Shown: positions 28,536 to 37,340, numbered from the stretch's first letter. The stretch is DNA of 64,000 nucleotides from Paenibacillus pabuli (GCF_023101145.1 NZ_CP073714.1:4216001-4280000), one strand, 5' to 3'. Numbers and translations are program-made. Notes: a model not told the origin generated them from the sequence alone.

Positions 28536-29500
28536 TATAACAGCCTCTCTTCCCCAAGCCGCTTGGCGGTCCAATTCGCTACAAGCAACATCGTAATGCT
28601 GACCACGGTCTTGAATATTCCGCCTGCAGTTGCAAGCGAATAGTTGCCCTGCGCAATTCCGTATTTGAGCACAAAGATATCAATCGTTTCCGCCCAGTCA
28701 ACAACCAACCCGTTACCCAGCAAATACTGAACCTCAAAGCCGGCCTCCAGAATATGCCCGATCGACATAATCAGCAGGATGACAATGGTAGGCTTAATGC
28801 CCGGCAAGGTGACATTCCACATTTTTTGATAGCGGTTGGCTCCATCAATATCGGCAGCTTCATACTGTGCCGGGTCAATGGAGGCCATGGCCGCCAAATA
28901 AATAATGGTGCTCCATCCGACTTCTTTCCAAATATGCGAACTTGCCACAACGCCCCAGAAATACTTTCCTTCCGTCAGCCATAGAATAGGCTCATTAATT
29001 AAATGCAGTTTCATGAGGATATCGTTGACAATGCCGTCCGAAGCAAGCGATGTTGCTACGATGCCGGTAACGATAATCCATGATAAGAAGTGAGGCAGAT
29101 AAGAGATGGTTTGTACCGTCCGCTTCCACAGGATCTTCTTGATCTCATTGAGCAGCAATGCCAAAACAATAGCAGTAACGAAACCTAAAATCATGTTGAT
29201 GACACTCATGGCGAGCGTATTGCGAAGCACGCGCAAGAAATTGTCATCGGTGAACAAAAACTGAAAATGCTTGAACCCTACCCATGATTGTTGGGAGAAG
29301 CTTCTGGCCGGTTTGTAATCCTGAAAGGCCATCGTCCAGCCCCAGACAGGCACATAAGCAAAGACGATAATGTACGCAAGCAGAGGAACAGACATCCATA
29401 TGAGCTGTCTCTGTGTTTTGATATTTTGCCAGGTAATCCGCCTAATTTTCGGCTTTTTCTTTGGGCGGAGCGGCTTGGTACCCACTACAATTTCCTCCAT
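28535..29500 (-). CDS. Sugar ABC transporter permease (LplB/YteP-like)
   Basis: 321 aa. A basic N-terminus (PLRPKKKPKIRR) precedes six membrane helices. The EAA loop is QYEAADIDGANRYQKMWNVTLP. The ribosome binding site is weak (AGGGG about nine bases upstream). It pairs with the LplC-like protein and the binding lipoprotein upstream, forming a CUT1 importer that needs a shared ATPase. Confidence 0.92.
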   Translation of the reverse strand: MEEIVVGTKPLRPKKKPKIRRITWQNIKTQRQLIWMSVPLLAYIIVFAYVPVWGWTMAFQDYKPARSFSQQSWVGFKHFQFLFTDDNFLRVLRNTLAMSVINMILGFVTAIVLALLLNEIKKILWKRTVQTISYLPHFLSWIIVTGIVATSLASDGIVNDILMKLHLINEPILWLTEGKYFWGVVASSHIWKEVGWSTIIYLAAMASIDPAQYEAADIDGANRYQKMWNVTLPGIKPTIVILLIMSIGHILEAGFEVQYLLGNGLVVDWAETIDIFVLKYGIAQGNYSLATAGGIFKTVVSITMLLVANWTAKRLGEERLL

Positions 29501-29600
29501 AATATCAGGCCCCTATCCATCTTTATAATCAAACGAAAACATCAGAGCAACGTATCTTCCCTGGTGGATGACCACGTCCTGTGGCAACAATTATTGAAAG

Positions 29601-29633
29601 AATGAAGAAGGAAGGTCGTCTTCCTTCCTCATT
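29601..29633 (-). terminator. Intercistronic hairpin after the binding-protein gene
   Basis: AATGAGGAAGGAAG pairs with CTTCCTTCTTCATT across a 5-base loop, ten bases after the binding-protein stop and before the permeases. Only a weak T run follows. It probably works as a partial terminator or mRNA stabiliser that keeps the binding protein more abundant than the permeases. Confidence 0.7.
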
Positions 29634-29642
29634 CTAAGTCTT

Positions 29643-31319
29643 TTATTTCACAGACCAGTTATCGATTCTCCACTGCAACACTTCATTGATGCGATCCTCA
29701 TATGCCTTGATGTCCAGCTTATGAATCTCGGAAACGTATTCATTCCACACGCTGTCAAATTCTGATGTACCGACCAAGATGGTTTTTGGCAAATATTTGG
29801 TCGACAATTCGTTCAACTTCGTATTGGCAATCTTGGCTGGGGATCCTTCAACCAGATCGACGGACCAAGCAGGGTAAGTCACCGGATTCTCTGGCGGAGC
29901 ACTAAAGAAATCGATATAACTGTTGAAACCATAGGTATCCAGAACCTCCTTGTCAAACGGTTTCAAGCTGGCTTGGTATTCTTCTGGCTGGTTGCTTGCC
30001 GAAGTTGCGTTGCCATCGCTAAAGTATCCTTCCACTTTCGGCGCAGTAGCATAAAAAGCGTCTGCTTTGTTGGCCAGCTTCCAAGCTGCATCTGCAGCAT
30101 TGTCGCGCTGCTCTTGGGTTTTCATAAAGCGGCCTTCTTCATTGACGTAATAATCCTGGTCCACTACACCCCAAGTCAGCGTTTTCTGCCAATCTTCTTC
30201 CATAAGCTTGTCGAGTGCTTTAATGATTTTCACAGGGTCTTTAGCACTCACGGTAATACCGAAGCCATTGTTCAGATTCAGTGCTGCGCGGTCACGATAA
30301 TAGTCTTTGGTGCTGCTGTCATACACGAGCGGGAAACCTACATAAGTGCGTTCAATTTTGTCTTGCGTTATGAGTGAATCTTCCGCGCTTTGGAAATTCC
30401 AATGTTGATCGAACATGCCGAGTACGGACCCACTGGACAATTTGGCCATGTATTGGTCGTAGTTTTGTGCAAACGCTTCCTTATCAAGCAAGCCTTGTGC
30501 ATTAATTTCATTTAGCTTCTGATAGTACGTCTTCGCATAATCCTTGTCTGCAAAGATTTCTGCCTTGCCGTCGTTTACAACGACACCCCCGTCATTCGGA
30601 TGACCGATCAAATGCTGCGGCGGATTCAGCAAGCCCCAGTTTTTCCAGTCATAGTTCAGGACCTCAAAACCGATGGTCGGCTTGCCGTCAATAGTCGGAT
30701 ATTTCTCTTTGTATTTCGCGATCAGGTCGAAGTATTCATCCAGTGTTTTTGGAGTCGGGTAACCGAACTCTTTCAACACGGCTTTTTGAATCCAGAACGC
30801 CGGACCGCTGTAATAAGTGTCAGCCACTTCGCCGTTATATGCACCATAGTTCGGCAGGTAGTAAATATGTCCATCATTCGGGTCCTTCATTTGATTCCAG
30901 TACTTCTCGTAATGTTTTTTCAAATTTGGGGCGTGTTCTTCAATCAGATCTTCAAGCGGAATGACTGAACCGGCAGCTGTCAGCTTGGTATCCGCAGAGA
31001 TCAGATCAGGATAATCTCCACCAGCAATCATGACACCGAGTTTTTGGTTTTTATCACCGGCCAGGAATTCGAATTTGAATGTTACGCCAAGCTCTTCTTT
31101 TATTTTCTTGTAAATCTTGTTGTCAGCGGTTGGCTGCTGTCCGGCCTCGTTCAGGAAAACCGAGATTTCTATCGGATTGTCAGCGCCTACCTCAGTACCA
31201 TTGCCTTTTTCTCCGCTGCCTGTGTCATTTGTACTGTCTGAGCAGCCAGCCAGCAAAACGCTCAGTGACAACAACAATGTTGCCCCCATACGGAAAAACT
31301 TCTTTTTACTGTCCCCCAT
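29643..31319 (-). CDS. Extracellular solute-binding lipoprotein (LplA-like)
   Basis: 558 aa with lipobox VLLAGC and a Gly/Asn/Thr-rich linker. The LplA-type binding fold includes KIKEELGVTFKFEFLAGDKN, IAGGDYPDLISAD, YYLPNYGAYNGEVADTYY and YDWKNWGLLNPP. AGG-rich sequence CTTGGAGG precedes the ATG. It is the first gene of the transporter operon. Together with the GH43 gene the cluster looks like xylooligosaccharide or arabinooligosaccharide uptake (inference). Confidence 0.92.
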   Translation of the reverse strand: MGDSKKKFFRMGATLLLSLSVLLAGCSDSTNDTGSGEKGNGTEVGADNPIEISVFLNEAGQQPTADNKIYKKIKEELGVTFKFEFLAGDKNQKLGVMIAGGDYPDLISADTKLTAAGSVIPLEDLIEEHAPNLKKHYEKYWNQMKDPNDGHIYYLPNYGAYNGEVADTYYSGPAFWIQKAVLKEFGYPTPKTLDEYFDLIAKYKEKYPTIDGKPTIGFEVLNYDWKNWGLLNPPQHLIGHPNDGGVVVNDGKAEIFADKDYAKTYYQKLNEINAQGLLDKEAFAQNYDQYMAKLSSGSVLGMFDQHWNFQSAEDSLITQDKIERTYVGFPLVYDSSTKDYYRDRAALNLNNGFGITVSAKDPVKIIKALDKLMEEDWQKTLTWGVVDQDYYVNEEGRFMKTQEQRDNAADAAWKLANKADAFYATAPKVEGYFSDGNATSASNQPEEYQASLKPFDKEVLDTYGFNSYIDFFSAPPENPVTYPAWSVDLVEGSPAKIANTKLNELSTKYLPKTILVGTSEFDSVWNEYVSEIHKLDIKAYEDRINEVLQWRIDNWSVK

Positions 31320-31351
31320 AAAGAACCTCCAAGTTTCAATTTCGCTTCAAA

Positions 31352-31384
31352 TGAAAACCCTTTCATTTGAATAATTTAATTATA
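31352..31384 (-). promoter_or_regulatory. Promoter and cre-like box of the LplABC-GH43 operon
   Basis: On the minus strand TATAAT lies at 31384-31379 with a weak TAGTTT 17 bp upstream. The near-perfect dyad TGAAAGGGTTTTCA (31365-31352) follows and departs from the cre consensus at one core base. It would block transcription just after initiation. The remaining 31385-31556 stretch shows no gene. Confidence 0.5.
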
Positions 31385-31556
31385 AATTTAACGCCAGCTG
31401 GAAACTATGTTCAAATTAATACTCTTTTCGAGAAAAACTCAGGTCTTCTCCTATAAGCAAAAGCTTAAATTGTAAGGTGCTTGGTTAGTCTTTTTTCTTA
31501 TACTCGTTAGGAAACATGTACATTCGTTTCTCAAACTACTTTAAAAAATGAAGATG

Positions 31557-31838
31557 CTATAGTCCAAATTTTCCCAGTAATTCGCTGCTTTTATACGAAT
31601 TCAATCGTAGTAAACGACAAGCTTCTTCAACCCGAAGATAATGAAGCAATCCTCTTCCAACCATTCATAACCGGCATATGTATATCGACCAAGACAAGAT
31701 CAGGCTTCAGTTCCTCCATTCGTTTCAAACCTTCCAACCCATTTCCGCAGAATCCACACACCTCAAGCCGACATTTAAACAGGTATCCATAACTGCAGGC
31801 CTTCAAGGGCAAAGGGTTCATCATCAATCAAAATACAT
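31557..31838 (-). pseudogene. Relic of a YesN-like response regulator
   Basis: Read across frames, the minus strand gives LIDDEPFALEGLQLW, then in another frame VCGFCGNGLEGLKRMEELKPD and LVLVDIHMPVMNG (receiver with its Asp), then HYLRVEEACRLLR and SELLGKFGL (AraC helix-turn-helix), ending at TAG. Most of the protein between receiver and DNA-binding domain is missing, and there are at least two frame changes. It is a decayed, internally deleted regulator gene. Confidence 0.8.
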
Positions 31839-31927
31839 TAAATGCCATTGTTCCTGCCTCCTTTGACACCCGGGTGTTCAAACCGCTCCTGGTCCATTCC
31901 TCTCCCGTTGTCGGATACAATGAGACA
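31838..31927 (-). pseudogene. Relic of a YesM-like histidine kinase C-terminus
   Basis: The frame LIVSDNGRGMDQERF matches the ATP-binding G1 box region of sensor kinases. It runs about 15 more residues and stops at a TAA that overlaps the relic regulator start (TAATG). The rest of the kinase is gone; nothing kinase-like could be read in 31928-32019. Confidence 0.7.
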
Positions 31928-32019
31928 CAGCTACTCGTTGCGATGCTGGGAAACGGATTGTTCTGGACATCGTTGTTATTGGTATCTTTATTCGTACTTC
32001 TCATTTGTCCAGGAGTCTA

Positions 32020-33543
32020 TTACTGCTTTCGATATGCAGAAGGTGCCATGCCTGTCATTCTCTTGAACTGAGTTACAAAATAGTCTGAATTCGGATAACC
32101 TGACTGTACCGCAACGTCTGGAATGGTTAAGCAGCTTTGTCGTAATAGCTTTTTCGCTTCTTCATTCCGTTTGTCATTTAAGTATTCACGAAACGTTTTG
32201 CCGGTCTGCTGTTTGAATGCTTGCCCTAAATAATTGGCATTCATATGGAATTTTTGTGCTAGCTCCTGAAGCTTCAACTTTTCACGGAACTCCTGATTGA
32301 CATACTGAATCACATGAAAAACCGTGTTGCCTGCCTTTTCTTTTCGCTGCTCCTGTATCGTTTTCAAAGCGTTGAGGCTTAGCATGAGGGCATACTCCTG
32401 AAACGCGGGAAATGTGTCGATTTTTGTAATGATGCCCGCCATATTTTGAACATGCAGCATAAACCTTCCTATATCTCCCTTTAGCTCATTCAACTGTTTG
32501 AGTATGCTCATTTCAAGTGCTAACAATTGAACACGGACGTATTCAATATCCGAGGCTGGCAGCCCTGAATCAGGATTAGCAAGCAGTGTGTCAATCTTCC
32601 TTTCCAACTTATCCTGTTCATCTGTAAGGATGGCTTCCATTAGATTTGCTAAAGCTTTTTGATTCACGCTTGCCAAGGGATCATTTTGTGGTAGATCCTG
32701 TTGATGAACAAAGCCGACCTCATTGTGATAACGCTTCCATTTTAATGCTAACAAAGCGTTCTCATATGCTGACCTCATGACGCATCCAGCCCCCGAATGA
32801 CGTCCAAAGGCCACAGTGATAGATGCATGACCAGAATATATCTCAAACAGACTTCTGCCCATCTCCTCTAGCTGCTTCGGGGAACCTTTTTTATCTGCAG
32901 CAAAAACTCCGATGTTTCCTTCAGCATCCACAAAAGGTTCGGACCAATGAGCGTCAGCAAAACTGTTTATCCGCCCTTTCACGTTATCTTTACAGATATC
33001 CGTTGCAACCAGAAGACAGGCCATATCTTCATGAACTTCCATTCGAAGCATTCTTCTCGCTTCTGCGCGTAGCTGACTGCTGTCTTTCCCTTGCAGCAGC
33101 CGATTAAATAAACCGTTTACATATATGGCATGTTCGCGTTGACGGGCTTCTGCTGCAACGTTATCCTCCAAGATTTTAGGGGTTATCGACTCCAATAAGG
33201 ATTCAATCTCAACCTCATCAATCGGCTTGAGCAAGTAATCCTCCACACGCAAATTCAGAGCTAATTTCGCATATTCAAAGCTATCGTATCCGCTTAAAAT
33301 AACAAATCGGGGTGGTCTGGCCAGCCCTCCATTAGAACGATTTATGAGTTCAAGGCCGTTGACCGAAGGCATGTGAATATCCGTAAACACCAGATCCGGC
33401 TGGAGATTTTTGATCAAGACCCAAGCATCATTTCCATTCTCAGCCTCTCCGCAGATTCTGTAGCCGTATTTGTCCCAATTGATCATGCTTCGCAAGCCCT
33501 CAAGTATCCAAGGCTCATCATCGACCAGTAAAACATCCATCAT
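32020..33543 (-). CDS. YesN-like response regulator with AraC DNA-binding domain
   Basis: 507 aa. The receiver has Asp55 in VFTDIHMPSVNG and Lys in VEDYLLKPIDE. The middle region resembles the YesN linker. The C-terminal double helix-turn-helix (KLQELAQKFHMNANYLGQAFK, IPDVAVQSGYPNSDYFVTQFK) is intact. AAGGAGGAAGCAGGA precedes the ATG. No kinase gene is adjacent, only the relic kinase/regulator pieces downstream, so its phosphodonor must be elsewhere or lost. It sits upstream of the LplABC-GH43 operon, a likely target (inference). Confidence 0.9.
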   Translation of the reverse strand: MMDVLLVDDEPWILEGLRSMINWDKYGYRICGEAENGNDAWVLIKNLQPDLVFTDIHMPSVNGLELINRSNGGLARPPRFVILSGYDSFEYAKLALNLRVEDYLLKPIDEVEIESLLESITPKILEDNVAAEARQREHAIYVNGLFNRLLQGKDSSQLRAEARRMLRMEVHEDMACLLVATDICKDNVKGRINSFADAHWSEPFVDAEGNIGVFAADKKGSPKQLEEMGRSLFEIYSGHASITVAFGRHSGAGCVMRSAYENALLALKWKRYHNEVGFVHQQDLPQNDPLASVNQKALANLMEAILTDEQDKLERKIDTLLANPDSGLPASDIEYVRVQLLALEMSILKQLNELKGDIGRFMLHVQNMAGIITKIDTFPAFQEYALMLSLNALKTIQEQRKEKAGNTVFHVIQYVNQEFREKLKLQELAQKFHMNANYLGQAFKQQTGKTFREYLNDKRNEEAKKLLRQSCLTIPDVAVQSGYPNSDYFVTQFKRMTGMAPSAYRKQ

Positions 33544-33810
33544 TCCTGCTTCCTCCTTCTATTGGATTTTCGCAGCCAAGAAAAGTATACCTATTTAATT
33601 AATTATTAAGAGCTTTCAGCTCGTACACAATAGACAATACTTTATCTAGCAGCCAAATCTTTACCCTTTTAGAGAAAACAAAGATGATGTGTCATGTTAA
33701 AAGTTAAATCTGAAATCTGTGTGCTCAGATATAATATTGCATGTCTAATAAGAAATAAGAATATGTTCTTATCCATCTCGGCAATTTTACAAGTCCTTGC
33801 CTTGTGACAA
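33544..33810. other. Intergenic region upstream of the orphan YesN gene
   Basis: AT-rich and without a gene. It must hold the YesN promoter on the minus strand; no clear -35/-10 pair stood out. It merges into the dispersed repeat described next. Confidence 0.35.
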
Positions 33811-33852
33811 GAACTTGTACCGTTAAAATAAAAAAGCCGCTAAATTAGCGAC
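33811..33852 (-). repeat. Dispersed short repeat with terminator hairpin, copy A
   Basis: GAACTTGTACCG (33811-33822) and an A-rich spacer lead to GCCGCTAAATTAGCGAC (33836-33852). On the minus strand this is a hairpin followed by a T run, so it can terminate minus-strand transcription. Nearly the same sequence recurs near 50.1 kb and, more diverged, near 55.9 kb. Confidence 0.75.
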
Positions 33853-33928
33853 TTCAATGATTTGTATCCCCACGACCGATACTGGCCTAATCGGTAATAG
33901 GAGCATGTTCTTATTTATTCCGGTAGTC

Positions 33929-33970
33929 GGTACAAGTTCTTGTCTTTGACTCGGGATACAAACTTGTACC
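33929..33970. repeat. Dispersed short repeat, copy B (inverted repeat part)
   Basis: GGTACAAGTT (33929-33938) and AACTTGTACC (33961-33970) form a perfect 10-bp inverted repeat around a 22-base loop containing TCTTGTC and CTCGGGATAC. The same words appear in the 50.05 kb copy. It abuts the IS200-type end. Confidence 0.65.
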
Positions 33971-33983
33971 GATTAAATCATGA

Positions 33984-34320
33984 CCACCCGTCCAACGGGT
34001 GGTTTGCTCTTGGGGTCTAACCCCCTGTTGCCAAATTGCGCCTAAAGACGCTAGCCTGACAGCAATTCTGTTCAGGCTCAGTGTTATTGGTCACTTTCAC
34101 TTACCAGTTAAACTGGTCTTACTTCTTTTTGCTCCGATTACTGCTGAATGGATCTTCGTATTCTCACAAGTACCCTTCTGCCCAAAACTTTCGATTTCCG
34201 TATTTATCCTTCAACTGGGCATGTTTTTCGAATATCATTAGCGAACTTTTTCCCTTTAGATATCCCATGAACGTTGAGACTGCAATTTTCAGTGGAATCG
34301 CTACCATGGGCATTTATTAT
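33984..34320 (-). mobile_element. Remnant of an IS200/IS605-type insertion sequence
   Basis: The minus strand carries a decayed TnpA fragment from about 34313 to the TGA at 34164: VAIPLKIAVSTFMGYLKGKS, SLMIFEKHAQLKDKYGNRKFW and AEGYL. The EYEDPF ending of such transposases follows directly, so the tail segment with the active-site Tyr is deleted. The N-terminal half is also missing. The hairpin ACCACCCGTCCAACGGGTGG (33984-34003) is the kind of end hairpin these elements carry. It is inactive. Confidence 0.8.
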
Positions 34321-34344
34321 ATCGACGACTCAGGCGTGCATCCT

Positions 34345-34830
34345 TCAATAATCCCACTCTTTTAAATCCTGAATGAACTTGCTCGCAAAAACAAGTTCAT
34401 CAGCAGTATATTTATCTAGAAAATTCATGAATCGTTCTTCAATTTCTTGATGGATTCGATGATGGATAACATAAACTTTTTGGCCTTTTGAAGTCAAACT
34501 ATAATAGACTTCTTTTTTATTGTCATTAATCTGCTGTCTTTTAATTAAGGCCAGTTTTAGAAGTTTTTTGCTAATTCTTGTGATGGACCCTTTGGTTAAC
34601 CCGGTTTTTTCTGAAATGGAGGTGACATTAATCGGTGAGAAATCTCCGATACATGCGATGAGATGAATCTCCGACAAGGTCAAATTCCCCTTTTCACCAA
34701 ATTCCTTTTCGAATTTATGTAGTTCTTCACTCATTCTGACGGATAACTTGCTTTCCCTTATGTCCTGTTGACTCATAAGATGGATAAAGCTTTTAAAAAT
34801 CCATTGTTTAGAAAGATCCATTGGCTGCAT
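34345..34830 (-). CDS. MarR-family transcriptional regulator
   Basis: 161 aa, the usual MarR length, with winged helix motifs (LTLSEIHLIACIGDFSPINVTSISEKTGLTKGSITRISKKLLK, about 53-95) and the wing VYYSLTSKGQKVY. Start ATG 34830 after AGAGGAGAC. It lies downstream of a flavin monooxygenase gene on the same strand, separated by a terminator and its own promoter. Likely ligand: a small aromatic compound handled by the neighbouring enzyme (inference). Confidence 0.88.
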   Translation of the reverse strand: MQPMDLSKQWIFKSFIHLMSQQDIRESKLSVRMSEELHKFEKEFGEKGNLTLSEIHLIACIGDFSPINVTSISEKTGLTKGSITRISKKLLKLALIKRQQINDNKKEVYYSLTSKGQKVYVIHHRIHQEIEERFMNFLDKYTADELVFASKFIQDLKEWDY

Positions 34831-34865
34831 TTTCTTATGTCTCCTCTATTCACGTATCTTTCCTC

Positions 34866-34912
34866 ATTATACATGATTGTTTTGCAAAAAACATATGATA
34901 CGCTTATGTTTT
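34866..34912 (-). promoter_or_regulatory. Promoter and probable autoregulatory operator of the MarR gene
   Basis: TATAAT on the minus strand (34871-34866) lies about 35 bases before the start codon. Upstream the inverted repeat AAAACATA-N9-TATGTTTT (34888-34912) covers the -35 zone, a size and position usual for MarR operators. Confidence 0.55.
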
Positions 34913-35045
34913 GGATCTCGTGGACCAAAATATTCCCCGCCAAGCTGTTATTTGTTTTGGACTCATCACGGCTAAGGCTATTTTCTCCGTGCTGAAGTTT
35001 CCGCCCCAAAACGTAGCTGATATCGCTAGTCAACACCTCTCATAG

Positions 35046-35083
35046 AAAAAGCCCGGAAAGCGATGATTCAGAGGCTTCCGGAC
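35046..35083 (-). terminator. Terminator of the monooxygenase gene
   Basis: On the minus strand GTCCGGAAGC pairs with GCTTTCCGGGC, followed by TTTTTC, just after the monooxygenase stop. Confidence 0.8.
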
Positions 35084-35112
35084 ATATTTTTGTTTCTATC
35101 AAAACAATAACA

Positions 35113-36621
35113 CTAAAAAAAATATTTTTTACTGATACTCTTAATACCTTCCTTAATACTTTGTTCCAGTTCACTTTCTTGATTGGAAATTGCCCATGCA
35201 ATATATCCATCCGGACGAATCATTGCTGTGTGCACATTGTTCCAGTCAAGAGCTGGTTCCGCCAACTTCGCGCTAACAAATGTGAAATGCTGATCGGGCA
35301 AACGACGAATGATGCCTTCCACAAGATGATCATTAACGAGATTCACCAATACATATTTGCCTTCCCGGAAAAGTTCGTAACTGCTGAAAATATCACCGTT
35401 TTCTTTACGCAGTTTGATCTCTGCAAGTCTGCGACCATTTAACGGATGTTCAGAAACTGTATCTAGCACCTTATAACCAACATCCACGGCTGCAATTTGA
35501 CTCGCTAAGCGGTAATTTGCTTCTGGAATTTCCAATAAGTTGGATATCAATCTCCGCAGATCGATCGTAGTCGATGAAAAATCGGTACCAAATAGCATCG
35601 TTTGTACACGTGTATTCCTGAGCAATGCTGAATTGACGGGAAAACGTTCTTCATGGTAACTGTCGAGCAACCCTTCTGGTGCCCATCCTTTTACTTCCGC
35701 AGCCAATTTCCACCCGAGATTCATGGCCTCTTGCAGTCCCACATTCATACCTTGACCTCCGGCAGGGAAATGAATATGAGCAGCATCCCCTGCAAGGAAT
35801 AGTCTTCCCTCCCTGTAGCGTTCAGCTTGTCGGGTAGCATTGCCAAAGCGAGTCATCCAGTACGGATCTGAAATCCCATAGTCGTCCCCTAACATGCGGA
35901 GCATTCCTGAGCGTAGTTCATCCAGCGTGACCGGTGTATCCTTAGGAATAGATTTTCGATCCGGATCGATAAAAACTACACGATGGAACTCTTTAGACAC
36001 AGGAACGATCATGATCATTCCATTCTCGTCAAAGCTGGAAACGACACTCGTTGCAGGCGGGCGTTTAAGTACAACATCGCCTTGGACCGAAGTAAGTGTT
36101 ACATCCGTTCCATTAAAGGGAATGTTCGCCTGTTTACGTACAATGCTTCCGGCTCCGTCTGCACCAACCACATATGCTGCTGTTAATGTCATTTCGCCTT
36201 CAGTTCCAGTGGCCACCACCTCTACATAATCTGAATTTGGGGAGATGGACGATACTGCCGTTCCTCGCCGGATTTCTGCACCTAACTCTCTGGCTCTGCG
36301 CTCAAGTACCTTTTCAGTTTCGGATTGGGCAATAAACAATGAATAATTGGATGAAGAGTCGATGACCGTAAAGTCCAACCGAGTTTCTAAGCCTGCAAAA
36401 TGCCCGGTCGGCAGCGGTTTACCAATCTTCAACAATTCCGTTTTTAAACCACGCAAATCCAGCATTTCTATTGTACGAGGATGGATGCTAAGTGCTCTAG
36501 AGTATGGGGTGGTATCTTCTAATTTCTCCAAAACACAAACCTTGACGTTCGCCAAAGCGAGTTCCCCTGCCAACATCATGCCGACAGGTCCCCCGCCGAT
36601 TATAATCACATCATAATTCAT
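35113..36621 (-). CDS. FAD-dependent aromatic monooxygenase (class A, rifampicin monooxygenase-like)
   Basis: 502 aa. The FAD-binding GxGxxG is in VIIIGGGPVGMMLAGELA (5-22), the DG motif is VVGADGAGSIVRKQ (about 155), and the GD motif is LFLAGDAAHIHFPAGGQGMN (about 280). A C-terminal thioredoxin-like domain is suggested by FTFVSAKL and AMIRPDGYIAWA. This is the layout of Rox- and PheA/TcmG-type NAD(P)H-dependent hydroxylases, which attack phenolic compounds including some antibiotics. AGAGAGGAG precedes the ATG. A broken RidA gene and a large palindrome lie upstream. The substrate is unknown. Confidence 0.85.
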   Translation of the reverse strand: MNYDVIIIGGGPVGMMLAGELALANVKVCVLEKLEDTTPYSRALSIHPRTIEMLDLRGLKTELLKIGKPLPTGHFAGLETRLDFTVIDSSSNYSLFIAQSETEKVLERRARELGAEIRRGTAVSSISPNSDYVEVVATGTEGEMTLTAAYVVGADGAGSIVRKQANIPFNGTDVTLTSVQGDVVLKRPPATSVVSSFDENGMIMIVPVSKEFHRVVFIDPDRKSIPKDTPVTLDELRSGMLRMLGDDYGISDPYWMTRFGNATRQAERYREGRLFLAGDAAHIHFPAGGQGMNVGLQEAMNLGWKLAAEVKGWAPEGLLDSYHEERFPVNSALLRNTRVQTMLFGTDFSSTTIDLRRLISNLLEIPEANYRLASQIAAVDVGYKVLDTVSEHPLNGRRLAEIKLRKENGDIFSSYELFREGKYVLVNLVNDHLVEGIIRRLPDQHFTFVSAKLAEPALDWNNVHTAMIRPDGYIAWAISNQESELEQSIKEGIKSISKKYFF

Positions 36622-36639
36622 TTTCGTATTTCTCCTCTC

Positions 36640-36934
36640 TTAGTTGGAAACCGATGCAATTGCATCTACTTCAATTAACCATTCCACAAGGCAAGCTCCT
36701 GAATATCGATAAAGGTACTAGCCGTTTTGGTCCGTCGTGAATACTTCAAATCCGGCTTGAAAGATCGAATCAACCAACTCAGACTTATGTTTTACGACTG
36801 GAAAAGACTTACATGGCCTGAAACAGATAGTCATCCTTACCGAGTAGCTCGCCTTTTTCGTTTAAAGCAACTTGTTCGGAAATAAAAGCTAACGGAGAAG
36901 CGGTAATGACGATTTGTGAAATGAGATCTGCCAC
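36640..36934 (-). pseudogene. RidA/YjgF-family pseudogene
   Basis: From a GTG at 36934 the minus strand reads SQIVITASPLAFISEQVALN and EKGELLGKDDYLFQAM, then stops at TAA. Later pieces in other frames give KTASTFIDIQELAL and LVEWLIEVDAIASVSN, the characteristic RidA end, stopping 18 bases before the monooxygenase. At least two frameshifts and a partial deletion have killed it. RidA proteins remove reactive enamines and often sit beside oxidases. Confidence 0.78.
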
Positions 36935-36987
36935 TGTTTGTGAGGGTACTAGGATTTATTCTTTTGATGCGCTTCCTCCTTCTTTTA

Positions 36988-37040
36988 TTGTTTCACACAA
37001 AACAAAAACTAAATATTGTTTTGTGTGAAACAAAATTATA
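36988..37040 (-). promoter_or_regulatory. Promoter with perfect 18-bp inverted repeat upstream of RidA relic/monooxygenase
   Basis: TTGTTTCACACAAAACAA (36988-37005) and its exact reverse complement (37016-37033) flank a 10-base AT spacer. On the minus strand TATAAT (37040-37035) directly precedes it, and AGAAGGAGGAAG follows (about 36970-36981). The repeat therefore covers the transcription start, like a repressor operator. Confidence 0.65.
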
Positions 37041-37197
37041 GTATCATTAATATTAGATTTAAACAATATGAATTTTGTTAATTATTTCGAATGAAACAAT
37101 ACTCTCTAAATTGATGAAGTAATATTCTGGGCTTTGATTTGCGTTCTTTCCCTAGCAATGGAAACATAATTTGCTATCTTGAAACAGAATAAGCTGC
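37041..37197. other. AT-rich intergenic sequence
   Basis: Very AT-rich, with stop codons in all frames. I see no gene or clear signal other than the -35 zone of the promoter to its left. Confidence 0.3.
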
Positions 37198-37320
37198 TTA
37201 ATAAAACGACTTTAAATAGCTCAACTCCTTTAACATTTCTCTTAGGCTATCACAATTCTTTAATTCCCCATCGCAATATTCGATGTAAACCTTAGCTTTT
37301 TCATAATTATTTAAATTCAC
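37198..37320 (-). other. Short open frame or gene fragment (40 codons)
   Basis: From GTG (37320) the frame reads NYEKAKVYIEYCDGELKNC then a helical DSLREMLKELSYLKSF and stops. It looks like a real alpha-helical protein tail rather than random sequence, but no ribosome binding site precedes it and the family is not recognised. Probably the end of a decayed gene. Confidence 0.35.
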
Positions 37321-37340
37321 TTGTTAGCATATTTAACAGC

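Noticed and set aside
31861..32071. Hydrophobic plus-strand frame of about 65 codons
   Set aside because: It is antisense to the kinase relic and to the end of the YesN gene and has no ribosome binding site; the minus-strand reading explains the sequence better.
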